Numbered from the stretch's first letter, positions 23,683 to 33,428 are shown. The stretch is 64,000 nt of DNA from Pseudomonadota bacterium (GCA_023423895.1 JAFAER010000055.1:1-64000); one strand, 5' to 3'. Numbers and translations: made by a program. Notes: generated by a model from the letters alone, not told the origin.

Positions 23683-23708
23683 CTGTACGTGGAGGCTGTA
23701 CGTGGAGG
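23683..23708. repeat. Two perfect 13-bp tandem copies between asnS and the DUF1684 gene
   Basis: CTGTACGTGGAGG occurs at 23683-23695 and again at 23696-23708. On the coding (minus) strand this places two CCTCCACGTACAG units 10-35 bases before the GTG start of the DUF1684 gene, and almost fills the 37-bp gap. Slippage here would move the spacing of the downstream translation start. Confidence 0.8.
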
Positions 23709-23710
23709 CC

Positions 23711-25087
23711 TCAGGGGGCGAGGCGGTTCAGCATGCGCGGGAAGGGGATGGTCTCCCGCACGTGCGGCAGTCCGCAGATCCACGAGACGGTTCGCTCGAT
23801 GCCGAGACCGAAGCCCGCGTGGGGGAACGAGCCGTACCGGCGGATGTCGAGGTACCACTCGAAGGCCTCGCGCGGCAGACGGTGCTCCGCGATCGCCGCC
23901 TCGAGTCGCCCGAGATCGGCCTCGCGCTCTCCGCCGCCGATGATCTCGCCGTAACCCTCGGGGGCGAGGACGTCCATGTTGAGGGCGAGCTTCGGGTCGT
24001 TCGGATCACGCGCGAAGTAGAACGCCTTCAGGTCCATCGGGTACCGGTGGATGATGACGGGACGATCGAACTGCTTGGAGATCGTGGTCTCCTCGTCGCC
24101 GCCGAAGTCGTCGCCGACCTTCGCGTCCGTGTGGCCGTTCTTCTGAAGGATGTCGATCGCCTCGTGGTACGTGATGCGCGGGAACGGCGCCTTGCAGTTC
24201 TCGAGCATCTGCATGTGGCGGGTCCACCACTCGGGATCGTCCGGCCGCTTCTCGCTCGCGAGGATGTCGAGCTCCTTGCGCCGCGTCTCGAGAACGCGCT
24301 GGACGACGAAGCTCAGGAAGTTCTCGGCGAGGACCATGTCGCCGGCGAGGTCCATGTACGCGACCTCGGGCTCCACCATCCAGAACTCGGCGAGGTGGCG
24401 GCGCGTCTTCGACTTCTCGGCGCGGAACGTGGGCCCGAAGCAGTAGACCTTGCCGAAGGCCGCGGCGGCCGCCTCCATGTAGAGCTGCCCCGACTGCGTC
24501 AGGTACGCCGGGTCGCCGTGGTAGTCGGTCTGGAACAGCGTCGAGGTGCCTTCGCACGCGTTCGGGGTGAAGATGGGCGCGTCGACGAGCGTGAAGTCGT
24601 TCTCGTCGAAGAAGTCTCGGACCGCCTTGATGATGGCGTGGCGGACGCGCATGATCGCGTGCTGCCGCTTCGACCTCAGCCAGAGATGGCGATGGTCCAT
24701 GAGGAAGTCGGTGCCGTGCTCCTTCGGGGAGATCGGGTACTCCCGCGCGGTCGCGGCGACGAGCTTCACGTCCTTCGCGTCGAGCTCGTAGGTTCCCTTG
24801 ATCTTGCCGTGCTCTTTGACGAGCCCTTCGACCTCGATGCTCGACTCCTGCTGGATGTGATCCGCGGCGGCGAAGAGCTCTGGCGAGACGTTTCCCTTGA
24901 AGACGACGGCCTGGACGATGCCGCTGCCGTCGCGGACCTCGAGGAAGTGCAGCTTGCCGCTCGAGCGCTTGTTGTAGAGCCATCCGCGGACCTTCACGGT
25001 CTCGCCGACGTGATTGGCGAGCTTCGAGATGCTGACCACGTTGACGTCGGAGAGGGAAGGCGTGCGGTCGGTCACGGTATCGCTCAT
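23711..25087 (-). CDS. asnS: Asparaginyl-tRNA synthetase
   Basis: 458 residues, the usual length of bacterial AsnRS, which charges tRNA-Asn with asparagine. The N-terminal OB-fold anticodon-binding domain ([30 protein letters not shown]) is followed by the class IIb catalytic core: motif 2 near [21 protein letters not shown], the loop [16 protein letters not shown], and motif 3 [22 protein letters not shown] near the end. [11 protein letters not shown] is the family's conserved metal/ATP loop. ATG 25087 is the only sensible start. The thioesterase gene lies 84 bp upstream on the same strand and the DUF1684 gene 37 bp downstream, so the three may be co-transcribed. Confidence 0.96.
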   Translation of the reverse strand: MSDTVTDRTPSLSDVNVVSISKLANHVGETVKVRGWLYNKRSSGKLHFLEVRDGSGIVQAVVFKGNVSPELFAAADHIQQESSIEVEGLVKEHGKIKGTYELDAKDVKLVAATAREYPISPKEHGTDFLMDHRHLWLRSKRQHAIMRVRHAIIKAVRDFFDENDFTLVDAPIFTPNACEGTSTLFQTDYHGDPAYLTQSGQLYMEAAAAAFGKVYCFGPTFRAEKSKTRRHLAEFWMVEPEVAYMDLAGDMVLAENFLSFVVQRVLETRRKELDILASEKRPDDPEWWTRHMQMLENCKAPFPRITYHEAIDILQKNGHTDAKVGDDFGGDEETTISKQFDRPVIIHRYPMDLKAFYFARDPNDPKLALNMDVLAPEGYGEIIGGGEREADLGRLEAAIAEHRLPREAFEWYLDIRRYGSFPHAGFGLGIERTVSWICGLPHVRETIPFPRMLNRLAP

Positions 25088-25170
25088 GTCGCGCTTTCCG
25101 TACCACGAGACGACGCGTCACGCAGCGGAGAAGCGCCGTCCGGCTCGACCGGGCAGGCCGTCCAGCGGAA

Positions 25171-25656
25171 CTAGGTCCGTGCCGTCAAACGCGCCCCGCG
25201 CCGCGCCTCACCTGCGGCCTGTGACGCCTTCACCTCTTCGGTGTCGAGGAGGAGCGGTGGTACGGGCGCGGGCTTTCGGTCCTGGTCGATCGCCACGAAC
25301 GTGAGCCGTGCGTCGACGCAGGGCCATCGCCGGCCGCTCGTCGCGTCTTCGCCCTGGATGACGACCTCGATCTCCATCGACGTCCGGAACGTGGCGGTGA
25401 CGCGCGCCTCGAGTCGAACGACCTCACCGACCCGCACGGGCTGCTCGAACTTGAGGTCGTCGACGAACGCCGTCACGGCCATCCGGCCCGAGTGGCGCTG
25501 CGCGCAGATCGCCGCGCACAGGTCCATCCACGCCATGATCTGCCCGCCGAACACGCCGCCGAGCGCGTTCGTGTGCTGCGGCAGGACGTACTCGGTCATC
25601 TGGGTGATGCTGGCGGCCTGGGGGCGGGGAGCGAGCTCTCGGAGTTCGGCGGTCAT
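25171..25656 (-). CDS. Acyl-CoA thioesterase, hotdog fold
   Basis: 161 residues from ATG 25656; the frame is open for 38 more codons but those are Arg-rich and not family-like. The sequence EYVLPQHTNALGGVFGGQIMAWMDLCAAICAQRHSGRMAVTA is the signature of YciA/BFIT-type hotdog acyl-CoA hydrolases, with the central helix GGQIMAWMD and the catalytic Asp within it. FVAIDQDRKPAPVPPLL follows as the second conserved strand. It would hydrolyse medium- or long-chain acyl-CoA in the cytoplasm. The start is 113 bp from the divergently transcribed DUF2236 gene. Confidence 0.92.
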   Translation of the reverse strand: MTAELRELAPRPQAASITQMTEYVLPQHTNALGGVFGGQIMAWMDLCAAICAQRHSGRMAVTAFVDDLKFEQPVRVGEVVRLEARVTATFRTSMEIEVVIQGEDATSGRRWPCVDARLTFVAIDQDRKPAPVPPLLLDTEEVKASQAAGEARRGARLTART

Positions 25657-25768
25657 GACGCGCGCAGGGTAGTAGAGATCCGGCCGACGGGGCGTCCGGG
25701 CAGACAAACGATGAAAAACGCGTCTCCTTGCGAGCCTGCGTGCTCGGGCGCATCCTCCGTGGCGAGCC

Positions 25769-27070
25769 ATGCCGCCGAGCGAGTTCCGCTACTGGGAGAA
25801 CGAGGGCCGGGGATGGCCGAGGTTGGTCCGCGCCGCCGGAAAGCTCGTCGGCTTCGACCCCGCGCCTCCACGGAGCGTCATCGACGCGATCGCCGCGATG
25901 TACGAGGACGGCGATCCGCTCGCCGACGCGTTCCTCGACGAGGTCCCGTCCGCGAAACGAGCGCGCGAGATGTGGAATCGCGCCGCGCGGCACGGCATCG
26001 CGAGCGTGCCGGATGCGCCACGGACGCTCCGCGCGCTCTTCGACGATCTCGAGACGCCACCGGCGTGGCTCGACCTCGACATGGTCGAGCGCGGTGCGAA
26101 GGTGTTCCGCCGTTACGGCGCGCACGTGTTCCGTTTCGCCGGCGCGATCACGCTCGCGGGATACGCAGAGAGCTCCGTGGCGAAGCCGCTCGCGCTCGCG
26201 GGCGGATACGTCGGCGGCTCCGCGAGGCGCCGCTTCCTCGAGACCGTTGCGTTCTGGATCGACGTCTCGGAGCCGCGTGGCCTCGCTCGCGGCGCGCCGG
26301 GCTGGGTGACGACCCTCCACGTCCGCCTCGGCCACGCCATCGTCCGCCGACGCTTGCTTGCGCATCCTGCTTGGGATCGCGCCGCGTGGGGAACTCCGAT
26401 CAGTCAAGCCGACTCGCTGTTCACGCTCATGGGCGGCAGCATCGCGCCCGCCCTCGCGATGCGCGCGATGGGCTTCCGCACGTCGCGCGAGGACGTCATG
26501 GCGCTGCTCCATTTCTGGCGTTGGGTCGGGCACATCGTCGGGGTGAAGCCGCGCTGGTATCCGAGCACACCGGAAGATGCCGCGCGTCTCGCCTTCGTGG
26601 CGCTGTCACGTGGCGCGGACCTCGCCGGAGCCGACGGACAGCTGCTCTGCCAGTCGTACGCCAACGCGTTCGCGCCCGATCCGCGCGCGCCTCTGATGGA
26701 GCGTCTCCGAGCCGGCCTCACGCATCGCGTACACCTCGGCTACACCCGCTTCTTCTTGCCTCCGTGGATCTACAAGAAGAACGAGCTGCCGAGCGCGGGG
26801 CCTTGGGTCCTCCATCCGCTGGCGCAGCTTCCGTTCGTCTTCACGCTCGAGACGTTGCGCCGTACGTCGCCTGCCATCGACGACCTGCTCGATCAGGCGA
26901 GGCGCCGACGACGTCGAGCCTGGCTGGAACGGCACACGAGGCGCGGGCGGAGCCCCGGCCACGTGTCGACCTCACACGGAACACGTCCGAACGCCGAAGA
27001 CGATCGCAGCGACGCGCGTCCGGCGATGGCGGCGTCCTCGCCGACCAACGACGTCCACGCCCGAAACTGA
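25769..27070 (+). CDS. DUF2236 (mpaB/rubber-oxygenase-like) protein
   Basis: 433 residues. The region 100-330 matches the DUF2236/mpaB catalytic-domain family, whose members include the heme protein Lcp (latex clearing protein) and fungal MpaB'. Blocks seen are RRYGAHVFRFAGAITLAGYAESSVAKPL, RRFLETVAFWIDV, VTTLHVRLGHAIVRRRLL, WGTPISQADSLFTLMGGSIAP and FWRWVGHIVGVKPRW. The His residues of LHVRLGHAI and VGHIVG are candidates for metal or heme contact. The C-terminal 60 residues are Arg-rich and look disordered. The oxygenase role is known for few members; here the substrate is unknown. No signal peptide is visible. Single-gene unit. Confidence 0.8.
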   Translation: MPPSEFRYWENEGRGWPRLVRAAGKLVGFDPAPPRSVIDAIAAMYEDGDPLADAFLDEVPSAKRAREMWNRAARHGIASVPDAPRTLRALFDDLETPPAWLDLDMVERGAKVFRRYGAHVFRFAGAITLAGYAESSVAKPLALAGGYVGGSARRRFLETVAFWIDVSEPRGLARGAPGWVTTLHVRLGHAIVRRRLLAHPAWDRAAWGTPISQADSLFTLMGGSIAPALAMRAMGFRTSREDVMALLHFWRWVGHIVGVKPRWYPSTPEDAARLAFVALSRGADLAGADGQLLCQSYANAFAPDPRAPLMERLRAGLTHRVHLGYTRFFLPPWIYKKNELPSAGPWVLHPLAQLPFVFTLETLRRTSPAIDDLLDQARRRRRRAWLERHTRRGRSPGHVSTSHGTRPNAEDDRSDARPAMAASSPTNDVHARN

Positions 27071-27136
27071 AATCTCCCGCTGCGCCGCGCGCGTGACTGG
27101 ACGGGCCCTGCGTGGCGGCGCCACGGTTCCCGCGCG

Positions 27137-29029
27137 ATGAAGTCTTCTCCGCTGGCTCTGCGCGCGTCCTCGAGCATCCTCTTCGCGATCGGTGCGGGAG
27201 CCCTGCTCCTCGCAGCGTGTGGCTCCGAACGCGACGGCTTCGATTCGGACACGTCGAACAACGGACCCGCGGGGCCCTTCGCGTGCGGCTCGTGCAACGG
27301 CGCCGAATACACCGCGTGCGACGAGAGCGGGAACAAGACGCAGCAGACGTGCGCCTTCGGTCAGGTCTGCATTCCCGGCAAAGGCTGCGGCGACTGCACG
27401 CCCGGGCAGAACACGTGCGTCGGTGACGAGGTTCGCAAGTGTGACGACACCGGCAAACCAGGCGAGCTCGTGACGACCTGCGACGCGATGTCGGGACACG
27501 CGTGCTCCAACGGGGAGTGCGTGACGGGCTGCGAGGCCGCGAAGGCCAGCCAGTCGAACGTCGGCTGCGAGTTCTGGAGCGTCGACCTCGATCAGTCCGA
27601 CGGCGTCACGAACCCCGCGAGCGCCAAGTGGGGCCTCGTCCTGTCGAACGCGAGCCCGATACCGGCGCACGTGAAGGTCGAGCAGAACGACGCCGTGTTC
27701 GGGGGCCCACTCCAGATCACGACGGTCTTCGAGGGGACCATCAAGGTGAACGACCTGATCCAGGTCGACATGCCCCAGCGCGAGGTCGATTGCGGCAAGC
27801 AGCCGGACGACAAGACCGCGCCCGGCACCTGCCTCTCCTCGCGTGCGTTCCGGATCACGAGCGAGGCGCCCATCGTCGCCTACCAGTTCAACAACATGGT
27901 CCACAACTACTCGACGGACGCGTCGCTGCTGCTGCCGACGGCGGTGTTCGGCACGAAGTACCGCTCCGTCGGCTGGGGCTCTGGCCTGCCGTACGCGCTC
28001 GGCGGTCCGTTCGGGAGCTACGTCCAGCGCGCGTACATCTCGATCGTCGGTACAGAGCCTGGCACGACCGTGACGGTCAGCCCCTCGTGGCGGGTTCGCG
28101 GCAACGCACCGATCGAGGCAACGCCTGCGGGCGGCACGATCCAGATGACGATCGGGCCGTTCGACGTCCTCAACCTCGAGAGCGACGACGCGACGATCCA
28201 GGAGTGCACGGGGCCGGCCCACGTGAAGCCGCCGTATTGCACCGACCTCACCGGATCGATCATCACGTCGGACAAGCCGATCGGCGTCTTCAGCGGCACG
28301 GAGAGCTCCGGGGTCGGCACCGTCGACGGCCCGAAGCCGCCGGACTGGACCGACAGCTCGGGCTGCTGCAAGCAGCACCTCGAGGAGCAACTGGCGCCGC
28401 TCGAGGCGATTGGAAAGAAGTTCGTCGTCACGCGGAGCCCGGTGCGCTCCGTCCCGGGTGAATACAAGGAGCCGGACGTCCTCCGGTTCGTCGGCGCGGC
28501 TGCGACCGCGGAGGTGACGACGACGCTGCCGCCTCCGCTCGACAAGTTCACGCTCCAGCCCGGCGAGATCATCGACACGTGGACCGACCGCGACGTCACC
28601 GTGGTCGCGACCGAGCCGCTCATCGTCGCGCAGTTCCTCGTCGTGCAGGACTACGTGAACGGGCCGAAGAAGAAGGGCGACCCGTCGTTCACGGTCTTCT
28701 CGCCGATCGAGCAGGCTCGGAACGAGTACGTCTTCCTCTCTCCGCCAGGCTGGGGCGAGAACTGGGTCGTCATCGCGACCGAGAAGGGCAACGAGGTCAA
28801 GGTCGACGGAGTCGTCCCCACCGACTGCATCGCCTCCAACGCCGGCGTCGTCGACGGCAAGGACTACGAGTCGCGGCGCTGCCCGCTACCCGACGGTGTC
28901 CATCACCTCACCGGCACGAGCGGGTTCAACATCATGGCGTACGGCTACGGCGACGCGGACTCTTACGCGTTCGCCGGCGGTGCGTTCGTGAAGAAGATCT
29001 ACGAGCCGCCGCCGCTCGTGCTCAAGTGA
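27137..29029 (+). CDS. IgGFc-binding-like lipoprotein with Cys-rich N-terminus
   Basis: 630 residues. The N-terminus has a lipobox (LLLAACGS, lipid Cys near residue 28). Residues 50-145 form a Cys-rich module (CGSCNGAEYTACDESG, CAFGQVCIPGKGCGDCTPG, CDAMSGHACSNGEC). The rest resembles the bacterial IgGFc-binding-like domain: VGCEFWSVDLDQS, WGLVLSNASPIPAHVKVEQ, VAYQFNNMVHNYSTDASLLLPT, FGTKYRSVGW, GSIITSDKPIGVFSG and GFNIMAYGYGDADSYAFAGG. In metazoan homologues this region binds IgG Fc; in bacteria the role is unknown, probably adhesion or surface architecture. The mature protein is predicted to sit in the outer membrane or cell surface. The convergent dehydrogenase gene is 34 bp away. Confidence 0.85.
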   Translation: MKSSPLALRASSSILFAIGAGALLLAACGSERDGFDSDTSNNGPAGPFACGSCNGAEYTACDESGNKTQQTCAFGQVCIPGKGCGDCTPGQNTCVGDEVRKCDDTGKPGELVTTCDAMSGHACSNGECVTGCEAAKASQSNVGCEFWSVDLDQSDGVTNPASAKWGLVLSNASPIPAHVKVEQNDAVFGGPLQITTVFEGTIKVNDLIQVDMPQREVDCGKQPDDKTAPGTCLSSRAFRITSEAPIVAYQFNNMVHNYSTDASLLLPTAVFGTKYRSVGWGSGLPYALGGPFGSYVQRAYISIVGTEPGTTVTVSPSWRVRGNAPIEATPAGGTIQMTIGPFDVLNLESDDATIQECTGPAHVKPPYCTDLTGSIITSDKPIGVFSGTESSGVGTVDGPKPPDWTDSSGCCKQHLEEQLAPLEAIGKKFVVTRSPVRSVPGEYKEPDVLRFVGAAATAEVTTTLPPPLDKFTLQPGEIIDTWTDRDVTVVATEPLIVAQFLVVQDYVNGPKKKGDPSFTVFSPIEQARNEYVFLSPPGWGENWVVIATEKGNEVKVDGVVPTDCIASNAGVVDGKDYESRRCPLPDGVHHLTGTSGFNIMAYGYGDADSYAFAGGAFVKKIYEPPPLVLK

Positions 29030-29063
29030 TCGCGAGCGTCTCCGCCGTCGCCGACGAGCCAGC

Positions 29064-30074
29064 CTAGGTCGCGCGGGGAGGCAGCACGACGCGATTGTCG
29101 AGCGGCCGTCCTTGTTCGAACGCGCTCACGTTGCCGAGCGTGATCTCGGCGATGCTCGTCAGCGCCTCGCGCGTCAGGAAGGCCTGGTGCGCCGTGACGA
29201 GCACGTTCGGGAACGTGAGCAGACGCGCGAGCACGTCGTCCTGGAGGACGTGGTCGGACAGGTCGCGGAAGAAGAGCCCCTCTTCTTCTTCGTAGACGTC
29301 GAGCGCTGCGCTGCCCACGTGTCCGCTCTTGAGGCCGGCGATGAGCGCGCGCGTGTCGACGAGGGCTCCGCGGCTCGTGTTCACGAGCATCACGCCGCGC
29401 TTCATGCACGCCAGCTGGTCGGTCCCGATCAGGTGATGGGTCGACGGCGTCAGCGGGACGTGGAGCGAGACGATGTCGCATTCAGGATAGAGGTCGTCGA
29501 GCGAGACGTATTCGACGCCGTGCTGCTGGACGAGCTCGTCGTGGGGCTGGATGTCGAACGCGAGGACGCGACAACCGAAGCCCCGGAAGATCTTCGCGGT
29601 AGCCCTGCCGATGCGTCCGGTGCCGATGATCCCGACGGTCTTCTTGTGGAGGTCGAAGCCGACGAGGCCCTCGAGCGAGAAGTTTCCCTCGCGCACTCGG
29701 GCATAGGCGCGGTGGATCTTTCGATCGAGCGACAGCACCAGCGCGATGGTGTGCTCCGCAATGGCGTGAGGCGAATATTCGGGCACACGGACGACGGGGA
29801 TGCCGTGGCGGTCGGCGGCTTCGACGTCGACGTGGTTGTATCCGGCCGATCGCAGGGCGATGAGCTGCGTCTCGCCGCTCGCGAGGACGTCGATCGCGCT
29901 CGCGTCGAGCCGGTCGTTCACGAAGCAGCAGACGCAGGGGAAGCCTCGGGCCAGCTCCGCCGTGAACGACGTGAGCCGTGCTTCCAGGTGGACGAGCTCG
30001 TGACCGTGGCGCTCGTTCGCCTGTTCGAAGGGCTCCCGCTCGAACCGATGAGAGTCGAAGATCGCGATCTTCAC
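29064..30074 (-). CDS. D-2-hydroxyacid dehydrogenase (D-lactate dehydrogenase type)
   Basis: 336 residues, NAD-dependent, converting D-lactate-like hydroxyacids and 2-oxoacids. It has the N-terminal substrate fold, then the dinucleotide motif TVGIIGTGRIGRATAKIF, the CDIVSLHVPLTPSTHHLI strand, NTSRGALVDTRAL with the catalytic Arg, DVYEEEEGLFF, and VLVTAHQAFLT with the catalytic His. The insert VYEEEEGLFFRDLSDHVLQDDVLARLL is typical of LdhA-type D-lactate dehydrogenases. ATG 30074 is the start. The upstream gene (30215 onward) is on the same strand, 140 bp away, so an operon is possible but not shown. Confidence 0.93.
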   Translation of the reverse strand: MKIAIFDSHRFEREPFEQANERHGHELVHLEARLTSFTAELARGFPCVCCFVNDRLDASAIDVLASGETQLIALRSAGYNHVDVEAADRHGIPVVRVPEYSPHAIAEHTIALVLSLDRKIHRAYARVREGNFSLEGLVGFDLHKKTVGIIGTGRIGRATAKIFRGFGCRVLAFDIQPHDELVQQHGVEYVSLDDLYPECDIVSLHVPLTPSTHHLIGTDQLACMKRGVMLVNTSRGALVDTRALIAGLKSGHVGSAALDVYEEEEGLFFRDLSDHVLQDDVLARLLTFPNVLVTAHQAFLTREALTSIAEITLGNVSAFEQGRPLDNRVVLPPRAT

Positions 30075-30214
30075 GTGAACGACAGAGGCACCTACCGCGC
30101 CATCGCGCAGGCGGCGAGACCCGACCGAGCTAGAAATCCGCGCCCTCCGAGCAGCGACCTCGCGCCGCGTTCAGCAAGGTCGTGACCGTGGCCCGGCGGC
30201 GCGTCCCCGAGCCG

Positions 30215-31153
30215 TCAGAACTCGCCGACGAGCACGGCACCTCCGCCGGTCGCCGTTGCGCTCGGCGCGACCTGGATCTTGCGTGGAAGCGCTGCGACTC
30301 CGATCGTGCCGGCGACTCCGACCGAGAGGCTCACCGCGGCGACGGCGAGCCAGGTGTTCCGGACGCCGTCGGAGGCGCAGAAGATCGTGCTGCTGATCGG
30401 GGTGCAGGTGCTCTGCATGACCGCCATCATTCCCCAGACGTAGCCGGCGGGAACGCCGACGACGAAACCGGTGACGGACGTTGCCAACGATGCCACCCAC
30501 CACGGATTCGTCTGCATCTTCGGCGGCGGCAGGACCAGGCCTCCGGCGATGGCTGGAGGCGCGCCGTCGTGGCGCGCGCCGACGTCGAGCGCAGGGATCT
30601 CCACCGTGCGCTGCTCGCCCTCTCTCACCGTGATCGTTTGCCGGAAGGGCGCCTTCCCCGGGGCGGTCGCGTCGATGACGTGTGGTCCCGGATCGACGAC
30701 GGTGAAGAGGTCCCACGCGGGCTTCCGCAGGACCGTTCCGTCGACCTTCACCTCGATATCGAGGGTCTCCTGCGCGACGTGGACCGCCAGCTTCGGGACG
30801 CGTGCGGTCAGCACTGCGAGGCGCTCGTTCGCGAGCTTTTCGCGATCCTTTCGGCCGTCCTTCAAGGCCTGCGCGAGCGCCGAATTCATTTCGAAGTACG
30901 CGGAGCCGAGACGCCCCTCGTTCTCGTGACAGATGGCGAGGTTGAGCAACGTGCCGCCGCCCGGATCGAGGCGCTGGCTCTCGGCAAGCTTCGGACACGC
31001 CTCCGAATACTTCCCTTTGTCCATGAGCTGGCGGCCTTCTTCGAACAGAGACTGCGCGAGCATCTGCTCGGAAGCCGACTGCGCGCGCGCCTCGGTCGGC
31101 GCGAGGACCATGGTGGCGAGTGTCAACCCGCCAACGATGCTGGGGACGCGCAT
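30215..31153 (-). CDS. Exported TPR/PEGA-like membrane protein
   Basis: 312 residues from ATG 31153; an alternative start lies seven codons upstream. A signal peptide (MRVPSIVGGLTLATMVLAPTEARAQ) is followed by a TPR-like part (SLFEEGRQLMDKGKYSEACPKLAESQRLDPGGG and LLNLAICHENEGRLGSAYFEMNSALAQA), then a PEGA-like beta domain (EVKVDGTVLRKPAWDLFTVVDPGPHVIDATAPGKAP). Two C-terminal hydrophobic segments (SLATSVTGFVVGVPAGYVWGM and WLAVAAVSLSVGVAGTIGVAAL) flank a small Cys-containing loop. This architecture is frequent in Polyangia genomes and is usually of unknown function. The 69-bp gap to the next minus-strand gene suggests co-transcription with it. Confidence 0.75.
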   Translation of the reverse strand: MRVPSIVGGLTLATMVLAPTEARAQSASEQMLAQSLFEEGRQLMDKGKYSEACPKLAESQRLDPGGGTLLNLAICHENEGRLGSAYFEMNSALAQALKDGRKDREKLANERLAVLTARVPKLAVHVAQETLDIEVKVDGTVLRKPAWDLFTVVDPGPHVIDATAPGKAPFRQTITVREGEQRTVEIPALDVGARHDGAPPAIAGGLVLPPPKMQTNPWWVASLATSVTGFVVGVPAGYVWGMMAVMQSTCTPISSTIFCASDGVRNTWLAVAAVSLSVGVAGTIGVAALPRKIQVAPSATATGGGAVLVGEF

Positions 31154-31222
31154 CCTCGACGAGTAGCACGGCATCGGCGCCGAATCCCATCCGGCGGCGG
31201 TCAGGTCGCGCGTAAGTCGTCG

Positions 31223-33415
31223 TCAGGGCGGCAGCACGCGGACGTCGAGGTTCCACGGACCGACGGCACCCGCGTAGCCGTCGATCTGGACCCAGTACGT
31301 GCCCGCCGCGAGCGTCGTGTCGAGGAAGCTACGGTTCGGCCCCGTGCCGACGTTGCACGTGTTCGGCACCTCGACGCCGGGGCAGGGCTCACCGCGGCGG
31401 ATGCTCAGCATCGTCATGTTGAGCGAGCCGCTCATGTCGAAGACCACGCGGCGCTCCTGTGTGAGCACGAGCCGAAGGAGCTGGTCTTTGGCCCCGCCGA
31501 ACCCCTGTCCGGGCGAGTCGCAGCCTGCGCTGAAGTCGGCCGTTGCGTTCGTCGTGTCGCCGGTGAAGAAGCCGCCGGTCTCCGGGATGGTCTGCGGGTT
31601 GATGCAGTTGTCCGAGGTCACCGTCGTCGGCGGGACGGTCGGCCGGACGAGCGCCGTGAGCTGCGTCTTCAGCCCTTTCTCGTCGGCGATGACGGCGCGA
31701 TAGCTCCCTGCCGCGAGGTTGCGGCGCGAGACGCGCTGTGGCGTCGCTCCGGCGGAACAGGCGAGGAGATCCGCCGTCTGACACGCCGGTCGATTGAGCG
31801 AGACGCCGCCGAGGTCGCCCTGCGGGAAGCGGCCGATGAGCAGGACGTCGCTCGGCGCGGCGAGAGCGAGCTCGTAGGCCGCGTTGCCACCGCCGGAGAG
31901 GCAGCCGTTCTTGATCGCGTCCTCTTGGCCGGCGAGGTCCACCGTCAGCTGGGTGTTCGCCGCGATTGCGGGCGCCGTCGCGCATGACTGATTCGGCGGC
32001 GGCGTCGTCGGCGGATAGGTCTTCACGACGACGTTCGCATCGATCTGCGTCGTGCCCGCGACGCTGAACACGTGTGTGCCCGCCGGGAGGTTGCGGGCGA
32101 ACACCGGCGGAGTGCTTCCTGCGCGGCATCGGAGCTCGTCCTCGCACGCCGCGGCGCGCAGGCTGACGACCGGCTCGCCGGCACCGAGGACCGTCGAGGC
32201 GAAGATGCGAACGTCGCGCGGCTGATCGAGCGTGAACGCGTACGTGAGCTCTCCGGTCTTCGCTCGCTCGCAAGAGGACTCGAGATCTTTCGCTGCGTCG
32301 ACGAGCGAGACGGTGAACGGCGCGTCGAGCGGAACGGCGACGGGCGAAGCGCACCCTTCGTTCGACGGATTGGTCGATGCCGCAAGCATGTCGACCTTCA
32401 CGTCGACGGCAGACTCGGTCTGCGTCGTGACGACGGCGTACACGGTGGTCCCTCCCGAAACGCCGCGCGCGATCGTCCGCGCGTCCCTCGCGAGGGGAAT
32501 GGACCTGCAGTCGATCTCGGAGGCGGCCTGCCCGCACGTGGTCTGCAGCGCCACGGCGACGTCGTTCGCGGGCGCGCTCGTCTTCGCGGTGACGAGGACG
32601 TCCTTCGCGTCACCGCTCGGGACGGTGATCGCCAGAACGATGTCTCGCGCAGCAGCGGGGGTCGTCACCGAGCAGGACGTCGGGTAGTCCTTCTTCGCGG
32701 CGATCGTGCTCAGCAAGAACGTCGCCGGCGCCGTCACCGCGAGGGCGGTCGAACAGACGTCGTTCGCCGGGCTCGAGCAGGGCTGCTCGTCGATGAGCCC
32801 ATTGCAGTTGTCGTCCTTGAAGTTGCCGCAGACTTCGGTGCTCTGGCTGCTGACCGTCGGGTCGGTGTCGTCGCAGTCGCGTTTCGGTTCGCAGTGGTCG
32901 TCCGGATCGCCGTCACCGTCGGAGTCGCGCGGGCCGTGCTCGCAAGACTTCGTCGCCTCGACGCACCGATCGATCGTGCAGAGGTTGCCGTCCTGGCACG
33001 TGATCACCGGACCGGGCTCGCACCCTTTGCGGAGCACGCATTTCTCCTGGCCGTTGCAGTACTCGGCGTCGGCGCACTGCGTGTCGTCCGGCGTGTTGCG
33101 GCAGCGCGAGAGGGCCTGGTCGCAGCGATCGAACGTGCACGGTATGAGGTCGTCGCACTGCGCGTCGTCGGTGCAGGGCCCGCCGAGCGTCGGATCGATG
33201 TCCGGGCCTGCATCGCCGCCACCCCCCTCGTCCGCGTCGCCACCGGCGTCGTACGGGACGATGAAGTAGTCCTTCCCGTCGGAGCCGCAGCCGGCAGACC
33301 CGATGGAGCTTCCGGCGATGCCGGCGAGGGCGAGGATCCCACCCGCGATGACGGCCCGGCTCGAGCTCGGCCTGTGGGAATGGGAATGGGGATGTGGACG
33401 AGGACGGTCGCTCAC
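31223..33415 (-). CDS. Surface lipoprotein with MopE-type metal-binding motif
   Basis: 730 residues from GTG 33415; the longer open frame upstream is the shadow of another gene. The N-terminus (SHSHRPSSSRAVIAGGILALAGIAGSSIGSAGCGS) is a basic stretch, hydrophobic core and lipobox-like AGC. An Asp/Gly-rich linker leads to a Cys-rich segment (CTDDAQCDDLIPCTFDRCDQ, CADAEYCNGQEKCV). Residues about 165-210 match the putative metal-binding motif of PF11617 (DSDGDGDPDDHC, RDCDDTDPTV, NFKDDNCNGLIDEQPC). The rest contains repeated beta-rich domains. Acidic residues in the motif suggest Ca or Cu binding, by analogy to MopE. A 13-bp gap follows the small zinc-ribbon gene. Confidence 0.82.
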   Translation of the reverse strand: MSDRPRPHPHSHSHRPSSSRAVIAGGILALAGIAGSSIGSAGCGSDGKDYFIVPYDAGGDADEGGGGDAGPDIDPTLGGPCTDDAQCDDLIPCTFDRCDQALSRCRNTPDDTQCADAEYCNGQEKCVLRKGCEPGPVITCQDGNLCTIDRCVEATKSCEHGPRDSDGDGDPDDHCEPKRDCDDTDPTVSSQSTEVCGNFKDDNCNGLIDEQPCSSPANDVCSTALAVTAPATFLLSTIAAKKDYPTSCSVTTPAAARDIVLAITVPSGDAKDVLVTAKTSAPANDVAVALQTTCGQAASEIDCRSIPLARDARTIARGVSGGTTVYAVVTTQTESAVDVKVDMLAASTNPSNEGCASPVAVPLDAPFTVSLVDAAKDLESSCERAKTGELTYAFTLDQPRDVRIFASTVLGAGEPVVSLRAAACEDELRCRAGSTPPVFARNLPAGTHVFSVAGTTQIDANVVVKTYPPTTPPPNQSCATAPAIAANTQLTVDLAGQEDAIKNGCLSGGGNAAYELALAAPSDVLLIGRFPQGDLGGVSLNRPACQTADLLACSAGATPQRVSRRNLAAGSYRAVIADEKGLKTQLTALVRPTVPPTTVTSDNCINPQTIPETGGFFTGDTTNATADFSAGCDSPGQGFGGAKDQLLRLVLTQERRVVFDMSGSLNMTMLSIRRGEPCPGVEVPNTCNVGTGPNRSFLDTTLAAGTYWVQIDGYAGAVGPWNLDVRVLPP

Positions 33416-33428
33416 GCGGCTCACGCAA

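Noticed and set aside
24006..25121. A 371-residue minus-strand frame overlapping asnS
   Set aside because: It is the out-of-phase reading of asnS; asnS matches its family over the full length.
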